A stretch of DNA of 64,000 nt from positions 4,648,001 to 4,712,000 of the forward strand of contig NC_088314.1 in the NCBI RefSeq assembly GCF_910592395.1. The letters are read 5' to 3'. The translations under genes and the position numbers were made by a program. This document shows positions 53,015-63,345 of the stretch, one piece after another; the first letter of the stretch is position 1; every line of letters starts with the position of its first letter. The stretch comes from Lineus longissimus (taxonomy: Eukaryota; Nemertea; Pilidiophora; Heteronemertea; Lineidae). Under the pieces are notes generated by a model. That model saw only the letters and a list, made by a program, of their open reading frames with translations. It was not told the DNA's origin and did no database searches.

Positions 53015-53040
53015 ACAATGCTAGAACTTGTAGAAATGCA

Positions 53041-53210
53041 GCACATGGTGCTCATGGTGGATTAGAATCACATAAACTATCCTCAAATGAGCCATTGAAT
53101 GTAACATGTAACAAGCAACACTACTTTACAATGGACGTGAAAGAGTTAAAAGTTTGACAGGAACGCCACATAACTATCAGGTACTGGTGACAATCAGACT
53201 GGCGATGTCT
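53041..53210 (+). repeat. Older partial copy of the 1.29 kb duplicated unit
   Basis: Matches 53450-53625 of the unit: ctatcctcaaatgagccatt, catgtaacaagcaacacta, ccacataactatc and actggtgacaatc occur in the same order with many differences. It is therefore an earlier duplicate of an internal part. Confidence 0.85.
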
Positions 53211-53270
53211 TACAACGTCATAAATGGTTACATAATATATTTATTTTTTATCAAGTTGGGTACTTTTTCT

Positions 53271-54560
53271 TTGGCTCGGGGCTTTCCTGGCAGCACTTAA
53301 TTGGCTCTTTAACAGCGTCTTGGCTCTTGGCTCTCAGATTAGGGCATCCCGCGGATATTCCATTCTACAATCTTTACTCCAATAACCAGATTTACAACTT
53401 TTTAGATCACATACTACAGAGCACAAACTACACAGTTTAGGTTTTAAAGGGCCTGCTCATGGTAAAGTAGAATCACAGAAACTATCCTCAAATGAGCCAT
53501 TGAATGTGACATGTAACAAGCAACACTAATTTACAAAGGATGTGAAAGAGTTCACCGTTTGACGGAATGCCACATAACTATCGGGTAATCGCCCTCTGAA
53601 CTGGTGACAATCGGACTGGCCTGAAATTCTCATTATCGTCCACTCCTCAATAAAATCCAACTAAAATGGGGTCATTGTATACAGTGGTACTGTATTACCC
53701 CGATGAGAAGCAAGTACGTCCCCCACTCTCAGCCAAGATATTTGTACGTGGACCGGTTTGACTACGGGCTGAAGTTGACGATGTACTCCTGACGGAGCCA
53801 TTGGGTTCTTCGCCCGCTCATTGACCAAGGTGTGGTGACCTGGAGACAGTGACCGGGTTAGCACTAGCTGGTCGAAGGACATATTCTAATGCGTCCATTC
53901 GCAACTTCTCATCTTTCAGGTACAACCTATTCACGTGGACCAAGTCTTACCCAGAACCTCCCCTTACGTAGCGTGGGGTACCAACCCACCGCAGATTCAA
54001 GAGATGTGTGCGTGGTAACCAGATATCCTACACCACCCCCAGATCTCAGAACTGGTTGTGATGCTGCCCATTCGCAATAGGTTTAACCGCCGTCATGCCC
54101 CTTTGATTTTGCCATTCAACGCCACCATCGGGACACAGGCCTCAAATTGAGGGATGGGCGACAATGATTATTTCAGACCAATCAGAATGTCACAAGCCCA
54201 GAGCGAAATCACCAGACAGTTATATGGAGTTACACCAAAAGGCTGACCCCTCACTTCATTTGTAAATAGGTGTTGGATATTTTTGTCACATTTAATGGAC
54301 CCAGTCCAACAATCTCTGGAGGGACCTTCAGTGCGGCAAATCGAATAGGTTTTTAAAAGTGAAAACAAAAAGGTCACTACACAGTAACTAAAGAATACCA
54401 GGTGTGGATATTGGGACACCCTAATCCTAGAGCCAAGAGCCGCGATAACCGTCGTTTTTTTTATAGTACAGATAGGCAGAGTACCGCTATCTCATTACTT
54501 GAATTGGCAGATTTCAATCAAGAATTTACAAATTTGAGCAATATCATGCCTTTTTAAAAC
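53271..54560 (+). repeat. 1.29 kb duplicated unit, copy 1
   Basis: Every base aligns without gaps to 54855-56144 (constant offset 1584) with only a handful of substitutions, for example cacttaattgg against cactcaattgg. Weaker similarity continues upstream of both copies for about 60-110 bp with an indel. Internal content: a minus-strand open frame (53661-53882) and a plus-strand open frame (53889-54080), identical in both copies; neither belongs to a family I recognise. Confidence 0.95.
53661..53882 (-). other. 73-codon open frame in duplicated unit, copy 1
   Basis: Begins at an ATG with A at -3 and ends at a TAG. The segment VHVQISWLRVGD is faintly like a strand-C tryptophan of an immunoglobulin-type domain, but there is no matching cysteine pair, so I do not assign it. 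Conserved unchanged in both copies, which the copies' recent origin explains. Confidence 0.2.
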
Positions 54561-54854
54561 AATTATGATTGAACTATTTGCGCAAGGCTACATGATACGG
54601 CAGGAATGACAACAAGTGCGATTGTACACGGTATATGAAGTGCAGACTCATGTACACTGTACTTGCCCTATTGTATTGACGGCATAACAAGAGTACAATA
54701 AAAAATCCTGGCATGGTAGACTGTGAACCATATGGCTATCAAGGTGGTGATTTCTTACAATGTCATAAATGATTACATAATAAATTAATTTTTTATCAAG
54801 TAGGGTACCTGTAGGCTTAGGATTCCCAAAGTTTCATTAGTCTAAACATTTTCT

Positions 54855-56144
54855 TTGGCTCGGGGCTTTCCTGGCAGCACTCAATTGGCTCTTTAACAGC
54901 GTCTTGGCTCTTGGCTCTCAGATTAGGGCATCCCGCAGATATTCCATTCTACAATCTTTACTACAATAACCAGATTTACAACTTTTTAGATCACATACTA
55001 CAGAGCACAAACCACACAGTTTAGGTTTTAAAGGGCCTGCTCATGGTAAAGTAGAATCACAGAAACTATCCTCAAATGAGCCATTGAATGTGACATGTAA
55101 CAAGCAACACTAATTTACAAAGGATGTGAAAGAGTTCACCGTTTGACGGAATGCCACATAACTATCGGGTAATCGCCCTCTGAACTGGTGACAATCGGAC
55201 TGGCCTGAAATTCTCATTATCGTCCACTCCTCAATAAAATCCAACTAAAATGGGGTCATTGTATACAGTGGTACTGTATTACCCCGATGAGAAGCAAGTA
55301 CGTCCCCCACTCTCAGCCAAGATATTTGTACGTGGACCGGTTTGACTACGGGCTGAAGTTGACGATGTACTCCTGACGGAGCCATTGGGTTCTTCGCCCG
55401 CTCATTGACCAAGGTGTGGTGACCTGGAGACAGTGACCGGGTTAGCACTAGCTGGTCGAAGGACATATTCTAATGCGTCCATTCGCAACTTCTCATCTTT
55501 CAGGTACAACCTATTCACGTGGACCAAGTCTTACCCAGAACCTCCCCTTACGTAGCGTGGGGTACCAACCCACCGCAGATTCAAGAGATGTGTGCGTGGT
55601 AACCAGATATCCTACACCACCCCCAGATCTCAGAACTGGTTGTGATGCTGCCCATTCGCAATAGGTTTAACCGCCGTCATGCCCCTTTGATTTTGCCATT
55701 CAACGCCACCATCGGGACACAGGCCTCAAATTGAGGGATGGGCGACAATGATTATTTCAGACCAATCAGAATGTCACAAGCCCAGAGCGAAATCACCAGA
55801 CAGTTATATGGAGTTACACCAAAAGGCTGACCCCTCACTTCATTTGTAAATAGGTGTTGGATATTTTTGTCACATTTAATGGACCCAGTCCAACAATCTC
55901 TGGAGGGACCTTCAGTGCGGCAAATCGAATAGGTTTTTAAAAGTGAAAACAAAAAGGTCACTACACAGTAACTAAAGAATACCAGGTGTGGATATTGGGA
56001 CACCCTAATCCTAGAGCCAAGAGCCGCGATAACCGTCGTTTTTTATATAGTACAGATTGGCAGAGTACCGCTATCTCATTACTTGAATTGGCAGATTTCA
56101 ATCAAGAATTTACAAATTTGAGCAATATCATGCCTTTTTAAAAC
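54855..56144 (+). repeat. 1.29 kb duplicated unit, copy 2
   Basis: Second copy of the unit at 53271-54560, separated from it by a 294 bp spacer. The near-identity means a recent duplication, ongoing gene conversion, or an assembly duplication of two alleles. Confidence 0.95.
55245..55466 (-). other. 73-codon open frame in duplicated unit, copy 2
   Basis: Identical protein to the frame at 53661-53882, at the expected offset. Function unknown. Confidence 0.2.
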
Positions 56145-56225
56145 ATGATCATGATGGCTTTGTAAACTGAAAACAAATGGGTCACTCACACTGCCTTAAG
56201 TTACTGTGGCAAACAAAATGACACT

Positions 56226-56310
56226 TGTTCCATTGTACAATCCTTACTCCAATCTTTTCAAATCACATACTACAGAGCACAAACTACAGTTATAGACCTA
56301 AAGCAGGCCC
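56226..56310 (+). repeat. Fragment related to the duplicated unit
   Basis: Shares atcacatactacagagcaca with the unit (there at 53405) and neighbouring phrases ccattctacaatc/ccattgtacaatcc. Marks the downstream edge of the repeat cluster. Confidence 0.7.
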
Positions 56311-56323
56311 AGGGGCTTTAGTC

Positions 56324-57233
56324 CTAACTTGAAAAAAGGTCCTTCTCAGCTGAAAAATTGAATGTCCAAATATTGTTTGTGCTGTCTTTCAGAATATTCT
56401 TCATGCTCAGGATGTTGTGTCCAAACTTTACCATCCGAGGATCTACTGGTGAACCAAAGCTGAAATAATGATAACAACTGATTAAGAGTGAAAGAAAATG
56501 AGGGTTACCCATTCAATTGAAAGGTGTCCATCAATCATGATGTTTTCAAGATGTTGTACCGAAAGATCGTCATATCGAATACTCAAATTACTTTTGTGGC
56601 ATTATCACGGGAGACTGGTTGTGACTTTGTCCTTGAATTTTTCATGGCAGGAAATTAGAATCATGTACCACAGACTATCCTTCCGTGCAACAATGTCATC
56701 ATTAGGATGATAGTTGCAGTCACAGAAGGGTATCCTGAGCTTGCCTAGGCCTCAGCCAGATCAGCCATATTTAGACCTATACCACAAAACACAAGTTCTG
56801 CTATAAACAATCAACAAACCGTTGTATATAGTCAAAGACGCCTGGACATCACTGGGCAATCTTGCATCAACATTGTAGATTCCCTTATCTTTGTCTTCAG
56901 TAAGATATTGCTGCAGTCCACTGATCCCAGCTGAGAGCATTGGTAGTGGTGTTGGAGGGCCAACCCTCCCCATCTGGATTGGTCTTAGCTTGTTAACCAG
57001 GAGGACGATTGTGCGGTATCAGTCTTGATCACCTGTGCTATTTTCCAGTCTAGTTCATGAGGTGTTGGTTGCTGGAAAGACCAATAGTATTCATTTAATT
57101 TAGAGTTTTGAATGACCAATCCTCGATTTCCGTTTCTCTGAAATTTTGAAAGGTCATCCTCTCCTCCCTTGGTTTTTTTATTTCTGAAGATAAAATCAAA
57201 ACTCAGCCACCTTGTAAATTTGGGACAATTCAA
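56324..57233 (-). pseudogene. Coding-like minus-strand segments, unidentified (part of a broken gene or element)
   Basis: On the minus strand, a tatcttcag acceptor (57177) opens a frame with KGGEDDLSKFQRNGNRGLV and IQNSKLNEYYWSFQQ; a change of frame then leads into TIVLLVNKLRPIQMGRVG and SGLQQYLTEDKDKGIYNVD, ending near 56810; a further piece with a ttatttcag acceptor reads FGSPVDPRMVKFGHN (56463-56340). Composition and hydrophobic pattern look like real protein, but no single frame joins the parts without a stop or an undersized intron. The IQN-KL-E-Y-FQ pattern recurs at about 59120 (minus). Family not recognised. Confidence 0.3.
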
Positions 57234-57799
57234 ATTCCAATTTAATACCGCAAGGGAGTCTTGGCCATAGCCAAATTCCTTTTAATCTTCTACAAACATT
57301 GTGTAACTTGGCACAACCTACATTTTACCACCAGGACTTCTTGACTGCATCCAAAATTAAGGTCTTATGGTCTGGTGTCATAACTTTCAACGCCAGTCTT
57401 TCCAAAAAAGCAACCTCAGCGTTTCTATTCATAAAGCTGGGTGGAGTTAAACAAGATAGACAGTGACCTGCCACAGGTCTCATGCCAACTTTAAGGTTCA
57501 AACGATGGGCCTCTGGAGTTCAAGCAACTAATCCACAGAAGCTCTGGTACATATGTTGATGTGTCGTCTTCCCAACCTGCTGTCACTGTCTCACAAAGTG
57601 CAATGATTTGAAGCCCTAACTAGCACACATCACAGGCAAATGGAATAATTTCAAAATGCATGCTTACAGCAGAGGGTACCTGTACTTGTCACTAAACCAC
57701 CTGTCCTTTTACTGTGTGGTGCAGTCTCTCTTGGACAACCTCAGGGACAAAGTTCATATTTATTCAAACTGAAAACTCTTAATACATTTAAAAACTTAC

Positions 57800-58015
57800 A
57801 GGAAAAGCCTTCAGTTTCCAATGGATCCATCTTCAGTCCTGCCATTGGTGACTTTGGCAACATGATAGGGATTGTCAATAATCTTAGCTTGGTTCAGCCC
57901 CAGCTCTTGTTCACAGCAGGCATTCCAGGGGTGACAAGTGTCTCCGAGCATCCATGCAACGTGATGGTTTCTCCAGGCCCCCGTGACACCCAAGCCCAAT
58001 GATCTTGAAACCATG
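57800..58015 (-). other. Possible minus-strand exon with strong splice sites but stops in all frames
   Basis: A very good acceptor (ttgtttttcag, AG at 58016-58017) and a perfect donor (cct|gtaagt, at 57799) bound 216 nt. One frame is open for 68 codons (LGLGVTGAWRNHHVAWMLGD and on) but stops 12 nt before the donor; the other two stop earlier. It may belong to a non-coding RNA or to a decayed gene. Confidence 0.35.
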
Positions 58016-58172
58016 CTGAAAAACAACACGAACCATTTAAATAATCATAAATTTGTTGACAATTTTACATAAAAATTCGGACACTTTGACATCTGGAAGC
58101 ATCCATCCTATCATCGACTGGCTACTGATATCTCATCCTAGCAATTGCTAGGTAATTGCCTAGCTGTGGTGG

Positions 58173-58512
58173 TTACCTCGTAGATATGTTCCCAGGCGGC
58201 ACAACCCTAATTTCTGTCCCTGTTGATAATCTTTCACTATCACAAGTCCAATTATCACTATATGAGCAGTTTTCACCTAAGATCACAAGCAAGCACTTTT
58301 TAAACTGCAGAATTACAGCAGAATGAATGTCACAAAACAAAGAGACAGGTAACTTCACGGCACACAGGCCTCCACCTCCTTTGATGGACAGTTTGCCTGC
58401 ATACTTGAGCCACGCCAAACCAAAGTGCTCCATCTACCTGATCAAGTAGGTTGCTGAATCTCCCTTGGACAGCCTTCGTGGGAACCATGCCCTCTGTGAT
58501 CTTGCTATTAGG
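58173..58512 (-). pseudogene. Coding-like minus-strand segments, unidentified
   Basis: Acceptor tttcttttcag (58513-58514) opens PNSKITEGMVPTKAVQG and FSNLLDQ, with a possible donor cag|gtagat at 58437 (75 nt, 25 codons). Farther on, another frame reads HFGLAWLKYAGKLSIKGGGG and ends at a good donor gag|gtaacc near 58175. The two frames do not join directly. Probably the same broken locus as 56.3-57.2 kb. Confidence 0.3.
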
Positions 58513-58879
58513 CTGAAAAGAAACATCAAGATTTATCATAATTAATGCAGGCTATTACCGCATGCAAGAGTCTTTGATATCTCGCTAAGCGTACATCCTT
58601 TGATTGACTGCTTTCCAATCTCCTCTGTTTGAACATCATCCTCATTGTCTTGCCATGGGAGAGGGTTTGAGCCCTGTTGGTATCCTTTTCTGATACGGCC
58701 AGTGGTTAGCCACTAGCTTGATAAATTAAGTGGGTACAGATTGCCTCCTCGCCACGCACTTGGCATGTAAGAAAGGAATATAGCAAGTAAGGAGCATCTC
58801 ATATAGCAAGTCTGGCTGGCCCATTCTTTATGGGTAACACAATTAACTTTTTCTAAAGTTGTTTATTACATCATCAAAT

Positions 58880-59225
58880 ATCATGCAGATTCCACACCAA
58901 CCTTGTATCCCAAGACAGATTCTTCTCGCAACAACATTTCCATTTCAAATGGTATTGTGGTCAGCAAAACCCAGCCAATGTCGCAGCAAAGAACTGTGGT
59001 CCTTGGTAAATTTTGTTAACGGGCCATGGCTTGTCAGTAGAATGACGATGCCATACCAAATCTGAATGCCTTCATCTCCTTCCCTGTTAATGTGGGTCAT
59101 CAGGTGGAGGGGCTGAAAAAGATAATGGCTCTCACTTAACTTTTGATTCTGAATGGTAAATTCTCCATGGCACTCGCGGCAAATGGTAACCCCAAAGTTA
59201 TGGGCCTGGCTGCCTTATTCTAATT
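58880..59225 (-). pseudogene. Coding-like minus-strand segment, unidentified, with one frame change
   Basis: One minus-strand frame is open for more than 80 codons (from about 59215 down to 58945): AHNFGVTICRECHGEFTIQN, QKLSESHYLFQPLHLMTHIN, then EGIQIWYGIVILLTSHGPL. It hits a TGA, but the next frame over continues coding-like (FEMEMLLREESVLGYKVG) for about 20 codons. A one-base change would connect the two, suggesting decay. The IQN-KL-E-Y-FQ part and the following TIVLL/GIVILL part resemble the segment at 57.0-57.2 kb in both protein and DNA. Confidence 0.3.
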
Positions 59226-59619
59226 ATACAGCCCCAGTTCTTAGGCTCCGGATCCAGGTGTGCATTGCCAGGAGCTCCGCAATCACTCTGGCAGGGTTGC
59301 TATGCCTAAAATAAGCTGAGGAAAATTTGTCCTGGGCAAGGGACAAATTGCTGTTGAGAGGCCTCTACCTCCACAGCACTTTTTTCAAGAAATGCTTTGG
59401 AGGCAAAATCCTGAATTTTGAGGCCCGAAAACTAACAGTGAGTAGCTTTCCACATCAAGTTCTTCTGCCAAAGATTAAGCTTTATAAAATCAGAAGAGTC
59501 ATTTAACACCAACAGCTTTGAAGTAAAGAATTTCAAGATTGAGGTCCAAGGCCAAGTTTTATGTTTCAAAGGACACATATCGAACTCTGTGAATTAAGAA
59601 GCAGTCATCCCTCCAGTCC

Positions 59620-59760
59620 ACATACCAGAGTTTCTGGTTGTTTATGATCACAATGACAAGGATATTGTGGGTTCAACTCTCACATAATCTGCGCCACCTC
59701 ATCTCGTCCTTGAGCAAGGCACCTTATACTTCATTGTGTCGCCCAAAGATTGAGGACACT
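59620..59760 (+). mobile_element. Degenerate SINE, plus strand
   Basis: A box-B-like ggttcaactc (59670-59679) is followed by ccttgagcaaggcacctta (from 59706), the same tail element as in the SINE of PMCA intron 6. Box A is not clear. It overlaps minus-strand coding-like text, which weakens that reading at this spot. Confidence 0.5.
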
Positions 59761-59969
59761 CAAAAATCTCTGTCAATGTAAACCTATGTCAACTCATCCT
59801 GATATTTTGATGAGGAGACCCTAGGCTTCTACTGATCAGCACATCTGGGAAATTTTTAACTATGGAAGCACAAAAAGGGCCTTGTCCAATCCCAGTTTGA
59901 TTATGAATCACTGTATGAAATATCAGGTGGGCCAAATTTGGTATTTATTGTAAATTGTCAGTCAGGTAC

Positions 59970-60200
59970 TCATCTGGAAATACTGTTTTTTTCAGTTGAG
60001 TGATCCCTTCTTGGCTTTGTTGCTCTCCAGGCTGGGAACGACCTTCCTCTAAGCAAAGCTTCCTCCGCAACTGTGCTTTCAGGCAACAATGGGCATCACC
60101 AATAAACTTGATCGTTTCATTGCTATAATCAAGAAGATGGAAGAATATTTACAATGGGTAGTCTTGTTTAATACATCCAAGACCTTTTCAACTTTTCCTT
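59970..60200 (-). pseudogene. Coding-like minus-strand segments, unidentified
   Basis: One frame reads SLVEGKVEKVLDVLNKTTHC (about 60212-60153); a second, offset by one base, then reads NETIKFIGDAHCCLKAQLRR and ends TVFPDEYLTDNLQ at a TAA near 59940. Both look like protein, with a frame change between them. A gag- or transposase-like origin is possible but I see no diagnostic motif. Confidence 0.3.
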
Positions 60201-60228
60201 CGACCAAGCTCATTCCTGAAGACTAGTG

Positions 60229-60486
60229 TCAGACATTTTTAAGAATAGCACAATACTCAACATCTTCATCTTCATCTTGGGTAGGTGAACATTGGGGACT
60301 TAGCCCTAAATCTTGTGAAAGTAAAAATCTGGCAAGGGGGGTCTGAGCATGGGGTCCCCCAGAAACATATGGGCCACATATTTTTTCCTGACATCTGGAT
60401 TCCAATAAATACACTAGGCTGTAAAACCTTTGCCTATGCTGCTGCTTGAATATAGATGGTTCGCGAAAATATTCAATATCAGCCAT
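60229..60486 (-). CDS. Possible small ORF or first exon of the minus-strand locus (85 codons)
   Basis: ATG at 60486 lies in a strong context (aaaaaaATGG) and opens MADIEYFREPSIFKQQHR; the frame stays open to TGA 60231-60229 with an acidic DEDEDVEYC end. No domain is recognised. Part of the sequence (gcatggggtcccccagaaac on the plus strand) resembles a common transposon end, which argues against a host gene. Confidence 0.2.
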   Translation of the reverse strand: MADIEYFREPSIFKQQHRQRFYSLVYLLESRCQEKICGPYVSGGPHAQTPLARFLLSQDLGLSPQCSPTQDEDEDVEYCAILKNV

Positions 60487-60559
60487 TTTTTTCACAGGAA
60501 CTTGAGGAAGCGCAAGTTTTACAACGACAATTGACATCACCCTTGTCGAAAGAGTAGTT

Positions 60560-62870
60560 CTTCTAAATAGCTTTTAAAAGTGCGACCTCAAAAGAATTGT
60601 CTTCCTCTAAATAATAAGAAATATAGGCTTCCAAGTCTATTTCCACATGGATGGGCAGTATTTTAACGTGGATGGAGGGATAAGCTACAGAGCATCACAA
60701 TGCACTGAACTGAATAGTGAATGCACTGAATGATGCACACATGATGCACATATGATGCACAGACATTCAAGTTTTTTAAGAGTTTTCAGCTGCGAATTTC
60801 AAATGCCACACCTACATTCTCGCCTCAAAATCGACGAAAAACAGAATAGAAATACGAATGTTAACTGCTTACCAATGGTTATTCTGTGTGTTAATTCCTG
60901 AATAGTTTACTTATCCAATTCGATCTACAATTTCCAGGAGGCGAGATGCCATTTCAGCCACAAGACGGCCACGAGAAAAACGAAACGTGTCACGGGATAA
61001 GCTCGCGAAAAACCGTTGTAAACGGCAGATTTCAACCTGAAAATCAAAAGGAACGACTTACAATGACGAACAACAAGTTATATTCACTAGTTATCAAGTT
61101 TGGAGCTGTCAAACCAGGCTGATTTATGATCGAAAACGACCATGAAATCATCATCACTGTTGCGCGAAACAATGTATTCATCTATATCAAGAACTTGCCG
61201 TCGTTCGAAGTTACCGTTTTCAAAAATCCCTTGTATATGATATCGTACAAATACTTTTTCACAGTATTTGTTCCTATAGATGTAGAAATTCACAAAGAAC
61301 CTCAAAATAAGTATTATTGGTGCTAATTCACAAGGATGATGAAGGATTTGATCGGTGTTTCGCGGCCGATTTTTGCTCCGAGCATGTGACGCGACCTGGC
61401 GCATTGCGCATTTCGAGAAAAAAACATCACGCTAACTTCTCCGACGGAAAAAATAGGGAACAAGTTGACTAAAATGAAAATGAATGGGCCTGTTATGGAC
61501 ACGAGATCATAAACAAGAATTCGGACATAAAACTTCTGTTATTTACCCGACAAAAACTGTCTTTGAGGACCAAAAATAACCACGAAATGTCAAAAGTTTC
61601 CGAAATGTATATCGTCTGCGTCCACGGCGTGCAGGCGTGCGGGCGTCACGTGATAGCAATGACGCGATGTCGTTGGTTGGAAACAACCAAATATGGTCCT
61701 CAAATTTGGCGGGGTATTGGGTCCACAAACCAACCCTCAAAATGGCGTTTTTTGGCTTTACAAACCACGTATGGGTCCTGAAACTGACTATGAATTTAAG
61801 ATGATAATATCTCTGGCAAAGAACGCTGCAATGACCCTGTTTTTTTTTGTTTTGTGAGAGTTCATTCACCCCTACCCCCCTACCCCCAAACCTCATTGGG
61901 CGGGTCCATTTTCCCTTTCCGTTGCAGATGCGAAAGCTATAAAATGGGATAGGAGCCGTATCGGCTTTCCTTCGGCAGCAGATGGAAAAGCCATAAAATG
62001 GGATAGGAGCCGTCACGGCGCCATTGTTTATAGCACATCCAGAAAGAACATCTGCATCTAGGGGTTGTCAAGCGGGGTCGGGGTAGTGCGGTGCATAGGC
62101 CTACTCAGGGATTGTTTCATGATATCTTTTAAAGTCATTACATCAAAACCAGGCGAAAAGATATATAAATATATAAATACGCAGCCCTATTGAACGAAGG
62201 ACAAGAGAGGAAGACATTGTAACAATCTTACTCGGCCACAATTGTTCGGTACTATCGCAACCTTACTGTCTCAGAAAAGAAGGAGTATTGCCTCAAATGA
62301 CTGACATGGAGACATTTTCACAACCTACCTCTTTCAGAATTGTAAGACATGCGATTGAAATCTGCGCCTTCGCCTTGCAATAACAGAATAAGGTTTGTAT
62401 AGACTACAAAGGATCATGGCCAGAAACAAAAATATATCGTCACAACCGAGCTTTCCAGTGTATACTGTTGCCTTCCTATACAGAATGTCTCTGAAATGGA
62501 TCTGCTGGTTGGCACACCGTTGCAAGCTGGTTGGCATACCGTTGCAATCGTTCGATGTTTCTCTCTAATTATTCTTGCAGTCTTAGACTGTCTCGTCCCG
62601 AATAAGCCCCATCTCGTCAGGCTCATGAGCTGCCATCATCTTTTGCCGTATGGTCCAGAAAATATATCCATAGTGCCTTGTTCAACAAGGGCTCAACATG
62701 TGAACATCCTCACAATCGATGCCTCTCGCATCATTGAGACATGCTGTCCACTTTGCTATGTACAGGACATATCAGAAAGGATCGACAAGGCTTTCAAAAC
62801 CAAGGACCTGACATGGAGAAATCATCACAACCTAGCTCTCTCGCACCAGTTGTAGACGTTTTAATATTCC
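60560..62870. other. No gene recognised; GC-richer patch with CG-containing words
   Basis: 61.35-61.70 kb is richer in CG dinucleotides than the surroundings (gcgcattgcgcatttcg, gcgtgcgggcgtcacgtgat with a CACGTG E-box at about 61647). It could be a promoter region for a gene on either side, but no start is supported. A short two-copy repeat with aaatgggataggagccgt lies at 61942-62016. Related phrases gacatggaga-n-tcacaacct recur at 62306 and 62812 (weaker near 62410), an old dispersed repeat. Confidence 0.5.
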
Positions 62871-62879
62871 TTGCTATAT

Positions 62880-63345
62880 ACAGTCCTGGTCCATCTTTTT
62901 CTGTCCCCATATTCGTCGCCTGCTTGTCCACATTACCAATCTCTTAGAAGCCAGCCAGTGTGTCGGGAAGCTAAGATCCCAGCTATTTCTTGATCTTGCG
63001 GTGGTATGTTGGGACTTGTCTCCTCGAGGTCCATCTATGTCTGTCCCCATAATTATCGCCTGCTTGTTATCCCCGTGACCAATCTCTCAATGAGACAGCC
63101 AGTGTGCCAGGGAACTAAGAACCGAGTTGCTCCTTTATCTCGTGGCAGTATCTTGGGACTTGTCTCCTCGAGTCTGTCCACAGTTTCGTCGCCTGCTTGT
63201 CCACATGACCAATCTCTCAAGGAGCCAGCCAGTGTGGCAGGGAACTTTGGAACGAGATGCTCCTTGCTGTGGTATGTTTTGACTCGTCTCCTCGATGTCT
63301 TTCTATGTCTGTCCTCATATTCGTCGCCTGCTTCTAGTCACAACT
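62880..63345 (+). repeat. Degenerate tandem repeat, about 125-145 bp unit, ~3.3 copies
   Basis: Copies begin near 62887, 63030, 63172 and 63298. Each has tctgtcc-n-cgtcgcctgcttgt, accaatctct, agccagtgtg(t/g)c(g/a)ggaa and gacttgtctcctcga in the same order. An open plus-strand frame across it is a by-product of the repeat and not evidence of a gene. Confidence 0.85.

Noticed and set aside
53889-54080. 63-codon plus-strand open frame in the duplicated unit as a secreted or immunoglobulin-type protein
   Set aside because: No signal peptide and no cysteine pattern; only mentioned as a possible divergent-transcription observation.
61126-61326. 66-codon plus-strand frame with a protein-like look (MIENDHEIIITVARN) and a 105-codon minus-strand frame over the same bases
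   Set aside because: Both strands look equally plausible, no splice sites or homology decide, so neither is annotated.
61543-62016. 157-codon minus-strand open frame
   Set aside because: Contains a short internal tandem repeat and otherwise Arg/Phe-rich text without motif; expected length for chance in this amount of DNA.
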